A stretch of 64,000 bases of DNA from positions 124,001 through 188,000 of the forward strand of contig NZ_JAMBNS010000009.1 of NCBI RefSeq assembly GCF_023715225.1. The letters are read 5' to 3'. A model generated the notes under the pieces. The model was not told the origin of the DNA and did not search any database. It saw only the letters and a program-made list of their open reading frames with translations. Position 1 is the stretch's first letter; each line of letters starts with the position of its first letter. This DNA is from Robertmurraya korlensis (lineage in GTDB: Bacteria; Bacillota; Bacilli; Bacillales; Cytobacillaceae). Shown here in pieces: positions 52,797 to 63,291 of the stretch. The translations under genes were made by a program, and so were the position numbers.

Positions 52797-53822
52797 ATGA
52801 GCGTAAATACTCAATTACATAAAGATACACCTTTGCTTGAGGTGAAAAACTTAGAAACTGCATTTTCTATTGATGGTCAATACTATAATGCAGTGGATAA
52901 AGTATCATTTTCTGTTAAACCACGTCAAATTGTTGGAATTGTGGGCGAGTCAGGTTGTGGTAAATCGGTAATGAGTTTGTCAATTATGAAGCTCCTACCA
53001 AAAGGCATCGGTAAAATTAAGTCGGGAAGCATACAATTTGAAGGTGTGCATTTAGAACAAATGTCAGATAAAGAGATTAATAGTATTCGGGGAAAAGAGA
53101 TTGCAATGATCTTTCAGGAACCTATGACCTCGTTAAATCCAGTGTTTTCAATTGGCTTTCAAATTCAAGAAGTGTTATTTAATCATATGAAAATCTCGAA
53201 AAAAGAAGCGAGATTAAAGAGTATAGCTTTGTTAAAGAGTGTAGGTATTTCAAGACCTGAGAAAATTATTGATGAGTACCCGCATCAGCTCTCTGGAGGT
53301 ATGAGGCAAAGAGTTATGATAGCGATTGCAATCGCTTGTCAACCTAAGCTGTTGATTGCTGATGAACCGACGACAGCTCTTGATGTAACGGTTCAGGCAC
53401 AAATTCTAGAACTGCTTAAAGATATCCAAAAAGTGAATGATATGTCAGTCATTTTAATTACTCATGATCTTGGGGTAGTTGCAGAAATGTGCGATGAGGT
53501 CATCGTTATGTATGCAGGAAAGGTTGTTGAAAAAACAGATGTAGATACCTTGTTTCACGATCCGAAACATCCCTACACAAAATTGCTAATGGGTGCAATC
53601 CCACGAATGGATGAGGATGTTGAGGTGTTAAGTTCCATTAAAGGAATTGTTCCATCTTTAAAGAACATGCCGAAGGTCGGCTGTAAGTTTGCTGCCCGAT
53701 GTCCTCAAGCGATGCCAGAATGTACAAGTATTACGCCGCTACTAGCAGAAACAGACGAGGGGCACGAAGTTTCCTGCCTGCTATATCCATCCAGCAGGCC
53801 AAGAGAAGGAGTGCAAGCATAA
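52797..53822 (+). CDS. appD: Oligopeptide ABC transporter ATP-binding protein AppD
   Basis: A 341-residue ABC ATPase of the OppD type: Walker A GESGCGKSVMS, Q-loop FQEPMTSLNP, signature LSGGMRQRVMIA, Walker B LLIADEPTTALD, H-loop ITHDLG. The C-terminal oligo_HPY extension carries Cys residues (FAARCPQAMPEC) that in related subunits bind an iron-sulfur cluster. It is the first gene of appDFABC; its stop overlaps the appF start (TAATG). Confidence 0.93.
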   Translation: MSVNTQLHKDTPLLEVKNLETAFSIDGQYYNAVDKVSFSVKPRQIVGIVGESGCGKSVMSLSIMKLLPKGIGKIKSGSIQFEGVHLEQMSDKEINSIRGKEIAMIFQEPMTSLNPVFSIGFQIQEVLFNHMKISKKEARLKSIALLKSVGISRPEKIIDEYPHQLSGGMRQRVMIAIAIACQPKLLIADEPTTALDVTVQAQILELLKDIQKVNDMSVILITHDLGVVAEMCDEVIVMYAGKVVEKTDVDTLFHDPKHPYTKLLMGAIPRMDEDVEVLSSIKGIVPSLKNMPKVGCKFAARCPQAMPECTSITPLLAETDEGHEVSCLLYPSSRPREGVQA

Positions 53823-54838
53823 TGAATATGGAAGTAAAGGAAAAGACATTAAATAAGAAAGATAAGAGAAATAATGATGTTCTTCTCGAGGTGAAAAATC
53901 TTAAAACCTATTACCCTATTAAGGGTGGAATTCTTAGAAGAACTGTTGCTGTTGTCAAAGCAGTAGATGATATTTCGTTTGAAATTAAAAAAGGGGAAAC
54001 ACTTGGCCTGGTTGGTGAATCTGGCTGTGGAAAATCGACGGCAGGCCGTACTATATTGCGCTTATTAGATGCAACAGACGGGCAGATTATTTTTGACGGA
54101 GATGATATTACTAATATTCGTGGTATATCGCTTCGAAAGGTACGAAAAGATTTTCAAATGGTGTTTCAGGATCCATATGCATCGCTAAACCCAATGATGA
54201 TGGTCGGAGATTTAATTTCAGAGCCTATTAGAAATTTCACAAATAAGCGCTCTAAGGAGCTAAAGCCAGAAGTAATGGAGCTTTTAACTAAGGTAGGATT
54301 ACCTGAAGATGCCTACTACAAATACCCTCACGAATTTTCAGGGGGACAAAGACAAAGAATTGGTATTGCGAGAGCGCTTGCATTAAAGCCAAAGTTAATA
54401 ATTGCGGATGAGCCGGTTTCTGCTCTAGATGTTTCCGTTCAATCACAGGTATTAAATTTGTTAAAAGAACTTCAGGATGAGTTTGATTTAACCTTCTTAT
54501 TCATCGCTCATGATTTAAGTGTTGTAAAACATATGAGTGACCGAATCGGAGTAATGTATTTAGGTGGACTAGTGGAAGTAGCGGAGAAAAACAGCTTATA
54601 TGCAGAGCCGTTGCATCCATATACACAAGCTTTAATTTCTGCTATTCCTGAGCCGGATCCTAGGAAAAAGAAGGAAAGAATTATTTTGGAAGGCGATGTG
54701 CCAAGTCCGATTGATCCACCGAAAGGGTGTACATTCCATCCGCGCTGTGCTCATGCAAAGCCCGAGTGTCAGCAGGTTAAGCCAACTTTAAAGGAGGTGA
54801 AGCCTGGGCATAGAGTCGCATGTCATTTATACAACTAG
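53822..54838 (+). CDS. appF: Oligopeptide ABC transporter ATP-binding protein AppF
   Basis: A 338-residue ABC ATPase of the OppF type: Walker A GESGCGKSTAGR, signature FSGGQRQRIGIARAL, Walker B LIIADEPVSALDVSVQ, and the oligo_HPY tail with FHPRCAHAKPEC. It pairs with AppD. The ATG at 53822 overlaps the appD stop, with AAGGAG ten bases upstream. The reading frame is open further upstream inside appD, which is not a real start. Confidence 0.93.
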   Translation: MNMEVKEKTLNKKDKRNNDVLLEVKNLKTYYPIKGGILRRTVAVVKAVDDISFEIKKGETLGLVGESGCGKSTAGRTILRLLDATDGQIIFDGDDITNIRGISLRKVRKDFQMVFQDPYASLNPMMMVGDLISEPIRNFTNKRSKELKPEVMELLTKVGLPEDAYYKYPHEFSGGQRQRIGIARALALKPKLIIADEPVSALDVSVQSQVLNLLKELQDEFDLTFLFIAHDLSVVKHMSDRIGVMYLGGLVEVAEKNSLYAEPLHPYTQALISAIPEPDPRKKKERIILEGDVPSPIDPPKGCTFHPRCAHAKPECQQVKPTLKEVKPGHRVACHLYN

Positions 54839-54868
54839 CAGAAAAAAACTATTTCCGGGGGGAAAACA

Positions 54869-56587
54869 ATGAAAAAGTCATCATTATGGCTTGTTTCTGT
54901 AATGTTGATCATGTCTCTATTTTTAGCAGCATGTTCAAAAGAAACAGCTAACGAAAAGCCTGCAGAGGGTGATAAGCCAGCAGGAGAAGTAAAAGAAGGC
55001 GGTACAGTAACATTTGGTTATACACAACCATTCAAAGGTGTATTATCGTATGCATATTACGAAGGAGAAGATGATGTTAATGCTCTCCAATTTATGCATG
55101 AAGCTTTAATCAAAACGGGTGATGATTTAACTCCTCAACCAAACCTTGCTACATGGGAACTTTCTGAAGACCACATGAAATTAACGTTTAAGCTTAAAGA
55201 AGGCGTGAAGTGGCATGATGGGGAAGAACTAACAGTTGAAGATATGGAGTATGCTTGGTACTTAATCGCAGATCCAACTTATGAAGGTGCACGTTTTGCA
55301 AACGTAGCTATGATTAAGGGTGCTCAAGAATACCATGATGGAACAGCTGAAACAATCGAAGGTATTAAAGTAATTGATGATTACACAATTGAAGTAACAG
55401 TTACAGAACCATCTGTAAACTTATTAGATAATATTTGGGTATATCCAGAACCAAAGCATTACTATGGAGATATTTCTTCAAAAGAATTACCAGATTCTGA
55501 GCAAATTCGTAAAAATCCAATTGGGGTAGGGCCTTTCAAGGTTAAGAATATTGTTGCTGGTGAAATGATCGAGTTTGAACGCTTTGATGATTACTGGCAA
55601 GGTCCTGCGAAATTAGACGGAGTTGTTTACAAAATCATTGACGGATCTTTAGCACAGGGCTTAATCCAAAACGGTGAGGTAGATGTTATCGAAGCACCGA
55701 AGGATCAATGGGCAGCTATTAAAGAGCTTCCAAACGTAAATGCAGTTGAAGCAGATGCGATGTCTTACAGCTATATCGGATTTGACTGGGGTCATTACGA
55801 CAATGAAAAGGGTGTAGTTGTATCTGATAACCAAAAATTCCAAAATAAAGCTTTACGTCATGCGATGGCTTACGCTATTGATCGTCAAGCATTTATCGAT
55901 GGTTTTGCAAACGGCTTAGGAAAACCATTAAATACGCCATTCCCTTCAGTTTCATGGGCAAAAATTGATGATTCTGAAATTAACGGTTATGAGTATGATG
56001 TAGAAAAAGCAAAAGAACTACTTGATGAAGCTGGTTACAAAGATGTAGATGGCGACGGTTTCGTTGAAGATCCAGAAGGAAAGCCATTCACTGTGAACTT
56101 TGATGCAATGGCTGGTGCTGAAACTTCTGAAGCTCGTGCTCAATTCATTATTCAATCTTGGCAGGCGATTGGTCTTAATGCAAAGCTTAACGGTGGAGCG
56201 TTAAAAGACTTCAACCTATTCTATGACACAATTGAAGCAGATGATCCTTCTGTTGAAACGTTCATGGGTGCATGGGGACTTGCAGCAGATCCAGATCCAG
56301 CTGGAATTTGGTTATCTACAGACAAGTGGAACATGTGGAGATGGTACTCTGAAGAGTCTGATGAGTTAATTAAAAAGGGTGTAACATTCCCAGAAGATGA
56401 GAGCATGGACATTACAGAGCATCGCCAACAATATTATGATGAGTGGCAAAAACTAGTTAACGAAGAGTTACCGATTATTTTCTTTGAACAACGTATTGAT
56501 CCTTGGGCAATCAATAAGCGTGTTCAAAACGTAAAAGTTACTCCTTTTGGTACAGATGATTTCCATTTATGGGCTGTAACAGAGTAA
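54869..56587 (+). CDS. appA: Oligopeptide-binding lipoprotein AppA
   Basis: A 572-residue solute-binding lipoprotein (SBP family 5). The signal peptide ends in LAAC (lipidated Cys22), followed by a Glu/Lys-rich linker. The mature domain has LKEGVKWHDGEELTVEDMEY, IGVGPFKV and HAMAYAIDR, typical of peptide-binding proteins. In B. subtilis, App can replace Opp for oligopeptide uptake when AppA is intact; here the frame is full length. Confidence 0.93.
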   Translation: MKKSSLWLVSVMLIMSLFLAACSKETANEKPAEGDKPAGEVKEGGTVTFGYTQPFKGVLSYAYYEGEDDVNALQFMHEALIKTGDDLTPQPNLATWELSEDHMKLTFKLKEGVKWHDGEELTVEDMEYAWYLIADPTYEGARFANVAMIKGAQEYHDGTAETIEGIKVIDDYTIEVTVTEPSVNLLDNIWVYPEPKHYYGDISSKELPDSEQIRKNPIGVGPFKVKNIVAGEMIEFERFDDYWQGPAKLDGVVYKIIDGSLAQGLIQNGEVDVIEAPKDQWAAIKELPNVNAVEADAMSYSYIGFDWGHYDNEKGVVVSDNQKFQNKALRHAMAYAIDRQAFIDGFANGLGKPLNTPFPSVSWAKIDDSEINGYEYDVEKAKELLDEAGYKDVDGDGFVEDPEGKPFTVNFDAMAGAETSEARAQFIIQSWQAIGLNAKLNGGALKDFNLFYDTIEADDPSVETFMGAWGLAADPDPAGIWLSTDKWNMWRWYSEESDELIKKGVTFPEDESMDITEHRQQYYDEWQKLVNEELPIIFFEQRIDPWAINKRVQNVKVTPFGTDDFHLWAVTE

Positions 56588-56624
56588 TGAAAATTACATT
56601 TTAGTTTGATAAGGGGAATTGAGC

Positions 56625-57590
56625 ATGCTACAATACACAATTCGTAGACTAATAGGTATGATTCCAATTATTTTCCTTATCTCAGTAGTGGTATTTTCCC
56701 TGGCAAAGCTAATGCCAGGGGATGCCCTATCTGGTAAAATCGATCCGCTAAACTCAGATCCAGCTTATATAGAAGAAATGCGTGAAAAAATGGGATTAAA
56801 TGACCCTATTCATGTACAATACATTCGCTGGATGAGTGGAGTGGTCAAGGGAGATTTTGGTGATTCATTCGTACACAAACGCGAAGTAATGGAATTGGTT
56901 GGTGATCGCCTTCCAAACACAATCATTTTAGGAGTATCTGCACTTTTAATTACGTATTGTTTAGCTTTTTTAATGGGGAGATTTTCAGGGCGATACGCCT
57001 ATAGTATCGGCGATTACCTCATTTCAGGATTTAATTATTTAGCTCTAGCAATTCCGAGCTTTGTTGCAGCATTGGTTGCTATTTATATTTTCTCTATTAA
57101 TTTAGGTTGGGTACCGGCCACAGGAAGTATTGGCTCAGGTGTGGAACCTGGTACATTTGAGTATTTTATTAGTAAAGCGAAACATACGATTTTGCCGGCA
57201 CTAGTGCTAGGATCTCTCGCTACTGCATCCTATACACAATTTTTGCGTAATGATATGATCGAAAGTTCTCGTAAAGATTATGTTCGTACAGCAAGAGCGA
57301 AAGGTACGAAAGAATCAACGATTTATAATAAGCATATACTAAGGAATTCTATTATCCCAATTGTTACATTACTAGGATTTGATATTGCCAGTATTTTTGG
57401 TGGTGCAATTATTACAGAAACCATCTTTACATATCCGGGAATCGGGTATCTGTTTGTTGAGTCAGTTAATGCTCGTGACTATTCTGTTATGATGGCTATT
57501 GCTATGATGTTAACGGTTTTAACATTAATAGGTAATTTAATAGCAGATCTATTGTACGGATTAGTAGATCCACGAATTCGTTTAAGTTAG
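56625..57590 (+). CDS. appB: Oligopeptide ABC transporter permease AppB
   Basis: A 321-residue DppB/OppB-type permease with about six transmembrane helices. The EAA loop is RKDYVRTARAKGTKESTIYN, which contacts the ATPases. The ATG at 56625 is eight bases after AAGGGG; a TTG two codons upstream is less likely. It lies 37 bp after appA. Confidence 0.93.
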   Translation: MLQYTIRRLIGMIPIIFLISVVVFSLAKLMPGDALSGKIDPLNSDPAYIEEMREKMGLNDPIHVQYIRWMSGVVKGDFGDSFVHKREVMELVGDRLPNTIILGVSALLITYCLAFLMGRFSGRYAYSIGDYLISGFNYLALAIPSFVAALVAIYIFSINLGWVPATGSIGSGVEPGTFEYFISKAKHTILPALVLGSLATASYTQFLRNDMIESSRKDYVRTARAKGTKESTIYNKHILRNSIIPIVTLLGFDIASIFGGAIITETIFTYPGIGYLFVESVNARDYSVMMAIAMMLTVLTLIGNLIADLLYGLVDPRIRLS

Positions 57591-57604
57591 GGGTAGGTGA
57601 GAGA

Positions 57605-58522
57605 ATGGAACCAGTTACACAACCAACTACAGTAGCTGTTGGGAGCATGATAAAGCCTCCTAAGAGCCAATCACCATGGGCTCTCGCCCGCCGGAAATTT
57701 TTGAAAAATAAAATTGCGATGATTAGTTTGGTATTTTTAATCATGGTTACTGTATTATCAATCCTTGCTGAGCCTTTGACGGTACCCGTCGAGGAAACAG
57801 CTAAAATCAATCTTACGCAGATGAGTAAGGAGCCATCGGCGGATCATTTTTTTGGAACTGATAAGTCAGGTAGAGATGTGTTCGCTAGAACTTTACACGG
57901 TGGACAAACGTCACTATTACTTGCATTCTCAATTACAATTGCAGTCATAACGATTGGTTCAATTGTTGGTGCAACTGCAGGTTTCTTTGGTGGATGGGTT
58001 GATAATGCTTTAATGAGATTTACCGATTTTATGATGAATTTCCCATTCTTACTATTTGTAATTGTATTAAAGTCAATTTTCTTAGAATCTAGCACAGCTA
58101 CCCTGATTTTTGTTATTTCGGTACTGAGCTGGACAGGTACAGCTCGTCTCGTAAGAAGCAAGGTAATGGCTGAGAAGGAAAATGAGTATATTTTAAGTGC
58201 GATTTCAATTGGATGCTCACCTTTCAAAACAATTACAAAGCATTTACTTCCAAACGTTATGTCTACAATTATCGTCCAAGCAACATTAACGTTAGCTGTT
58301 ATGATTGTTGCAGAAACAGGTCTTAGCTTCTTAGGTTTTGGGGTACCGATGAATATCCCAAGCTGGGGAAATATGCTTCAAGAAGCGCGCAGTCCCGATG
58401 TGTTGACTAGTAAATGGTGGATTTGGATTCCACCTGCAGCAGTGCTAACAGGCACGATTTTATCCATTAATTTTATAGGTGAAGGATTTAAAGACGCTTT
58501 TAATCCTAAATCAAACAGATAA
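57605..58522 (+). CDS. appC: Oligopeptide ABC transporter permease AppC
   Basis: A 305-residue DppC/OppC-type permease. The N-terminal cytoplasmic segment (WALARRKFLKNKIAMISL) and HFFGTDKSGRDVFAR are OppC hallmarks. The EAA loop is KENEYILSAISIGCSPFKTI. It is the last gene of appDFABC and ends at a terminator overlapping the stop. Confidence 0.93.
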   Translation: MEPVTQPTTVAVGSMIKPPKSQSPWALARRKFLKNKIAMISLVFLIMVTVLSILAEPLTVPVEETAKINLTQMSKEPSADHFFGTDKSGRDVFARTLHGGQTSLLLAFSITIAVITIGSIVGATAGFFGGWVDNALMRFTDFMMNFPFLLFVIVLKSIFLESSTATLIFVISVLSWTGTARLVRSKVMAEKENEYILSAISIGCSPFKTITKHLLPNVMSTIIVQATLTLAVMIVAETGLSFLGFGVPMNIPSWGNMLQEARSPDVLTSKWWIWIPPAAVLTGTILSINFIGEGFKDAFNPKSNR

Positions 58523-58554
58523 ATCTACCAATTCCAACTGGTAGATTTTTTTTT
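58521..58554 (+). terminator. Intrinsic terminator of the app operon
   Basis: A perfect 10-bp stem (AAATCTACCA with TGGTAGATTT) is followed by nine T. Confidence 0.9.
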
Positions 58555-58638
58555 GTCAACATAAGTTGTCCATCCCTAACATATGTATGTAGAAAAGAGA
58601 GCTGGGGGAAGTGCGATGGAGAGAGTGGGGAAATCTCT

Positions 58639-58848
58639 ATGATTATGAGGATTTTCCTTTTGCTTACTGGTTTTGGACTAGCAGTACTCGGGGGGATAAG
58701 TACAGTTGCGTATCTAAACTTATTAACGACAGGATATACAATGATGGACTATTTTGAATTTATTAAAAGTCGTGTAGAGTGCTATCTATTCCTAGTAGGT
58801 ATGTTGATTATATGGTTAAGTATTTATTTTCCGGGTAAAGAGGAATAA
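58639..58848 (+). CDS. Small membrane protein of unknown function
   Basis: A 69-residue protein with two transmembrane helices (FLLLTGFGLAVLGGISTVAY and CYLFLVGMLIIWLSIYF) and the loop TMMDYFEFIKSRVE. I cannot name a family with confidence. The ribosome binding site for its ATG is poor. An 8-codon frame (58616-58642) with a better site ends in ATGA overlap with its start, so translation may be coupled. Confidence 0.65.
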   Translation: MIMRIFLLLTGFGLAVLGGISTVAYLNLLTTGYTMMDYFEFIKSRVECYLFLVGMLIIWLSIYFPGKEE

Positions 58849-58943
58849 AACATAAATTGGATTAAGATTTCATAAAAGGAATAAATTAACGGTAACCTGC
58901 CCATACTGAATGACAAACAGTTTGTGAAGTGAGGGGTTAATTC

Positions 58944-59690
58944 ATGTTGTATCTTCATGATGTTTGGGTAAATTGGTTTGAAGGAGAAGAGAACGGATAC
59001 AATGTCTGTCACTTTCATGAGTGGCGGAAAGATGACGGAGTCGAACTTCTAGATCAGGTTCCATTGTTAAAGGTTGAGTCAGTGTTGTTTAATTATATTG
59101 AAAATGATCTTTCAGAACTCCCACAACAACTATTGGACGATGTTTATCAAAAAGCATATTTACGTAAAAATCACGAGCGAATACAGCTAGAATATTGCTT
59201 TGTCGTCACTGATGGTACGGGAATATTAGTAGTGGATACGATCGGCTACAATATACCGATTCGAAAGAGTAGGCTGATTCCACGGCAAGAGCAGCTAGTT
59301 TATGAAATGATCGATAAGCATGACACCATTCCGTATGCATTTAATGATCATTCTTCATTAAAGGAATTTCATATTTTATCACCGGCTCCAGAGCTAATGA
59401 ACGGGTTAACTAGAAAAGAAAGACAGCTAAAGCAGTTGTTATTTATGGCCCTAGACCAACTTCACTCATCTAATAACGCAGCAGAAGTAAGATATTGGTA
59501 CACAGAGTGGAATCCAGAAAAGTATTCGGAGATTCAAGACCTAACATTTGAAAATGTTTGGCAGGAATTATATGAAAACACAAAGTATGGTTGGTCCTTA
59601 AAGCATGAGAACTTTTGTGAAAACTTAATAAAAGGCCAGCCCTTCTTTGAAAAGTTATGGGAGATGGAGCATGGTCCGAAAGTAAATTAA
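58944..59690 (+). CDS. yjbA: YjbA family protein (UPF0736/DUF3603)
   Basis: A 248-residue soluble protein of the YjbA family, the same length as in B. subtilis. Markers include [20 protein letters not shown] at the start, [20 protein letters not shown], and the C-terminal [10 protein letters not shown]. Function unknown. GAGGGG precedes the ATG. It is convergent with trpS as in other Bacillaceae. Confidence 0.9.
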   Translation: MLYLHDVWVNWFEGEENGYNVCHFHEWRKDDGVELLDQVPLLKVESVLFNYIENDLSELPQQLLDDVYQKAYLRKNHERIQLEYCFVVTDGTGILVVDTIGYNIPIRKSRLIPRQEQLVYEMIDKHDTIPYAFNDHSSLKEFHILSPAPELMNGLTRKERQLKQLLFMALDQLHSSNNAAEVRYWYTEWNPEKYSEIQDLTFENVWQELYENTKYGWSLKHENFCENLIKGQPFFEKLWEMEHGPKVN

Positions 59691-59716
59691 AAAGGCTGGA
59701 TTTCCAGCCTTTTTGA
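59689..59716. terminator. Bidirectional terminator between yjbA and trpS
   Basis: AAAAAGGCTGGA and TCCAGCCTTTTT pair around a 2-nt centre, overlapping the yjbA stop and ending just before the trpS stop. Confidence 0.9.
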
Positions 59717-59717
59717 T

Positions 59718-60766
<1,049 letters not shown>

Positions 60767-60866
60767 GAGAATATTAACCACAAACTTAAAATCAATCATC
60801 AATTATGTAATAAGATGCTTATTAAAAATTATAAGTAACTATGCTCTTTTAATCAAGAACTACCAC

Positions 60867-61226
60867 TTATATATAGTAGAAGAAGAGTGCTAATAGACAA
60901 AGAGCTAAATTAATAAAGCCTACAAACAATATCGGAGAATATTTAATAGTAATTATTTGTGATAGTGGTCTCATTTCATCTACGTTTTCTCTTGTGACAT
61001 CTTTTCCAGCAAACATTAGTCTAAAAGATTTAGTTACGACGTCAAAAAATCCTGTGTTCACTGTAAAAATTGCTAAAGATATTAAAAGGAGCAAACTTGA
61101 AATATAGAAGCTATTATTTATGTAATTGAAAAGTGAAATGCTATTACTGAAAAACATTAGAATGAAGATAATTAATTGAGAGCATAATAAAAGTGCTAAA
61201 TTTAGCTTTGTTTTAAGCGTTTTCAT
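60867..61226 (-). CDS. DUF3899-like membrane protein
   Basis: A 119-residue protein with three hydrophobic segments: residues about 8-28, 38-60 and 95-117. A cytoplasmic loop, NTGFFDVVTKSFRLMFAGKD, is typical of DUF3899 proteins of Bacillaceae. Function unknown. AAAGGA precedes the ATG. It lies between trpS and oppA, transcribed with trpS orientation. Confidence 0.75.
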   Translation of the reverse strand: MKTLKTKLNLALLLCSQLIIFILMFFSNSISLFNYINNSFYISSLLLLISLAIFTVNTGFFDVVTKSFRLMFAGKDVTRENVDEMRPLSQIITIKYSPILFVGFINLALCLLALFFYYI

Positions 61227-61389
61227 TAGGTAATCCTTTCTAAAATTATTATTTCGGTAAAATATAAATACAAAAAACTATCTGGTCGGGTTAGATATTC
61301 ATTTTCTAATAAATGCTAATTATATCATAGTATATCTAAAGTCGATGTTAACAATTATAACAATAGTGTAAAATTTTTTTGAAAAAACA

Positions 61390-61429
61390 TGTACAAACCG
61401 TAAATTAAATGTATAATAACTAATGTACA
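61390..61429 (+). promoter_or_regulatory. oppA promoter region with paired TGTACA sites
   Basis: A -10 (TATAAT, 61412-61417) has TGTACA at 61390-61395 in the -35 place (16-bp spacer). A second TGTACA lies at 61424-61429, just past the expected start. The two palindromic hexamers are 34 bases apart and bracket the promoter; whether a regulator uses them is unknown. Confidence 0.5.
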
Positions 61430-61464
61430 ACTTTTCAGAAAAAACAATCTAAGGAGGTCTATCA

Positions 61465-63150
61465 ATGAAAAAGTCAAAATTTTCATTGCTTTTAGTCCTA
61501 ACACTAGTACTTAGCATGTTTTTAGCTGCATGTTCTGGTGGCAACAAAGAGGACGAAGCTACACCTGATAATGATTCAGAAGCAACAGGTTCTGAATTAG
61601 CTGAAAACCAAGAAATCACAGTATTAGAATCTGCTGAGATTCCATCAATGGACTCTGTGCTTGCTGAGGACACTGTAGGTTTCACAATGATCAATAACGT
61701 TAACGAAGGTCTTTTCCGTTTAGACCAGGAACAAAATCCAATTCCTGCATTATCTGACGGTGAACCAACTGTTAGCGAAGACGGAACTGTTTACACATTC
61801 AAACTTAGAGAAGCTAAATGGTCTAACGGTGATGCTGTAACAGCTCAAGATTTTGTTTATGCATGGCAACGTGCCCTTTTACCTGATTCTGCTTCTTTCT
61901 ACGGTCCATACATAATGGCTGGAGTAATCAAAAATGCAGATAAAGTAAAATCTGGAGAGGTTGCACCAGACGAGCTTGGCGTTAAAGCTTTAAGTGATAC
62001 TGAATTAGAAGTGACACTTGAAAAGCCAGTTGCTTATATCAACGCTTTATTAGCTTTCCCTACATTCTATCCACAAAATCAAAAATTTGTAGAAGAAAAA
62101 GGCGCTGATTACGCTAAGAATGCTGAAAACCTAATCTTTAACGGTCCTTTCAAAATGACTAAGTGGGATGGGGTTGCTGCTACTGAGTGGACTCTTGAAA
62201 AGAACGAAGAGTACTGGGATGCAGAAAACGTAACTTTAACTAAAATCAACTATAATACATCTAAAGATCCACAAGCAGCTGCTAATGCTTTCGAAGCAGG
62301 ACAAGCTGATGTAACACCAAAATTATCAACACCTGCGGTTATCTCACAATATGAAGGAGATTCTCGCCTTGTAACATGGTTAGAGCCAACTGAATTCTGG
62401 TTAAAGTTTAACCAAGAAAACAAAGCATTAGCTAACAAAAACATTCGTATGGCACTTGCTTTAGCATTCGATAAAGATGCTCTAGTAAACGATATTCTTC
62501 AAAATGGTTCTCTTGCTGCAAACTACGCAGTACCTGCTGAGTTTGTAAAGCATCCTGAAACTGGTGAAGACTTCCGTGCAGCCAACGGTGACTTCAACAC
62601 TTATGATGCTGAAAAAGCAAAAGACTTTTGGACAAAAGGTCTTGATGAGCTTGGAGTTAAAACTTTAGAATTAAACTTCCTAGGTGGAGACACTGAAACA
62701 TCAAAAACTGTAGATGCATTCATTAAGGATCAACTACAAACTAACCTTGAAGGTTTAACAATTAACTTAGAAAGTGTTCCATTCTCTGTACGTCTTGACC
62801 GTGAAGATACTCAAGATTATGATATCCTTCATGCAGGTTGGGGCCCTGACTATCCAGATCCAATGACATATTCTGATCTTTGGTTAACTGGTGGGGGACA
62901 CAACAAAATGTCTTACTCTAACGCTAAATATGATGAGTTAGTAAAATCTGCACAAAATGAATTAGCTGCTGAACCAGCTGAGCGTTTTGAAGCATTACAA
63001 GAAGCTGAAAAGGTATTAATGGAAGATGCAGCTCTTGCTCCAACATACCAACGTGCTTCAAACCTATTAGTGAACGAGAAGCTTGAAGGCTTTACTTACC
63101 ATATCTTTGGACCAGAGTACAGCTGGAAGTTTGCAAAACTAAATAAATAA
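61465..63150 (+). CDS. oppA: Oligopeptide-binding lipoprotein OppA
   Basis: A 561-residue SBP family 5 lipoprotein. The signal peptide ends in LAAC (lipidated Cys23), then an acidic Gly/Glu/Asp linker. The mature fold has MINNVNEGLFRLDQEQNPIP, FNGPFKMTKWDG and NKNIRMALALAFDK. Codon use looks biased to common codons (many GCT, GAA, AAC), as for abundant proteins. Gene order trpS-oppA-oppB matches B. subtilis. AAGGAGG precedes the ATG. It takes up oligopeptides, and in Bacillus also signalling peptides. Confidence 0.95.
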   Translation: MKKSKFSLLLVLTLVLSMFLAACSGGNKEDEATPDNDSEATGSELAENQEITVLESAEIPSMDSVLAEDTVGFTMINNVNEGLFRLDQEQNPIPALSDGEPTVSEDGTVYTFKLREAKWSNGDAVTAQDFVYAWQRALLPDSASFYGPYIMAGVIKNADKVKSGEVAPDELGVKALSDTELEVTLEKPVAYINALLAFPTFYPQNQKFVEEKGADYAKNAENLIFNGPFKMTKWDGVAATEWTLEKNEEYWDAENVTLTKINYNTSKDPQAAANAFEAGQADVTPKLSTPAVISQYEGDSRLVTWLEPTEFWLKFNQENKALANKNIRMALALAFDKDALVNDILQNGSLAANYAVPAEFVKHPETGEDFRAANGDFNTYDAEKAKDFWTKGLDELGVKTLELNFLGGDTETSKTVDAFIKDQLQTNLEGLTINLESVPFSVRLDREDTQDYDILHAGWGPDYPDPMTYSDLWLTGGGHNKMSYSNAKYDELVKSAQNELAAEPAERFEALQEAEKVLMEDAALAPTYQRASNLLVNEKLEGFTYHIFGPEYSWKFAKLNK

Positions 63151-63197
63151 TTTACCATACAATTAATATGGTGAAATGATGTACAATGAAATAGGAG

Positions 63198-63233
63198 AGA
63201 GAGTATATTCGCTTAAAAATATACTCTCTTTTT
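63198..63233 (+). terminator. Intercistronic terminator between oppA and oppB
   Basis: A perfect 12-bp stem (AGAGAGTATATT with AATATACTCTCT), an 8-nt loop and a short T tract follow oppA. Partial termination here would keep the binding protein in excess over the membrane subunits. Confidence 0.85.
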
Positions 63234-63291
63234 CCCTGTTATCGAATTGTCGAAAGATGGGGAAAATTCAAAATAAGTAGGAGGTGCACGA

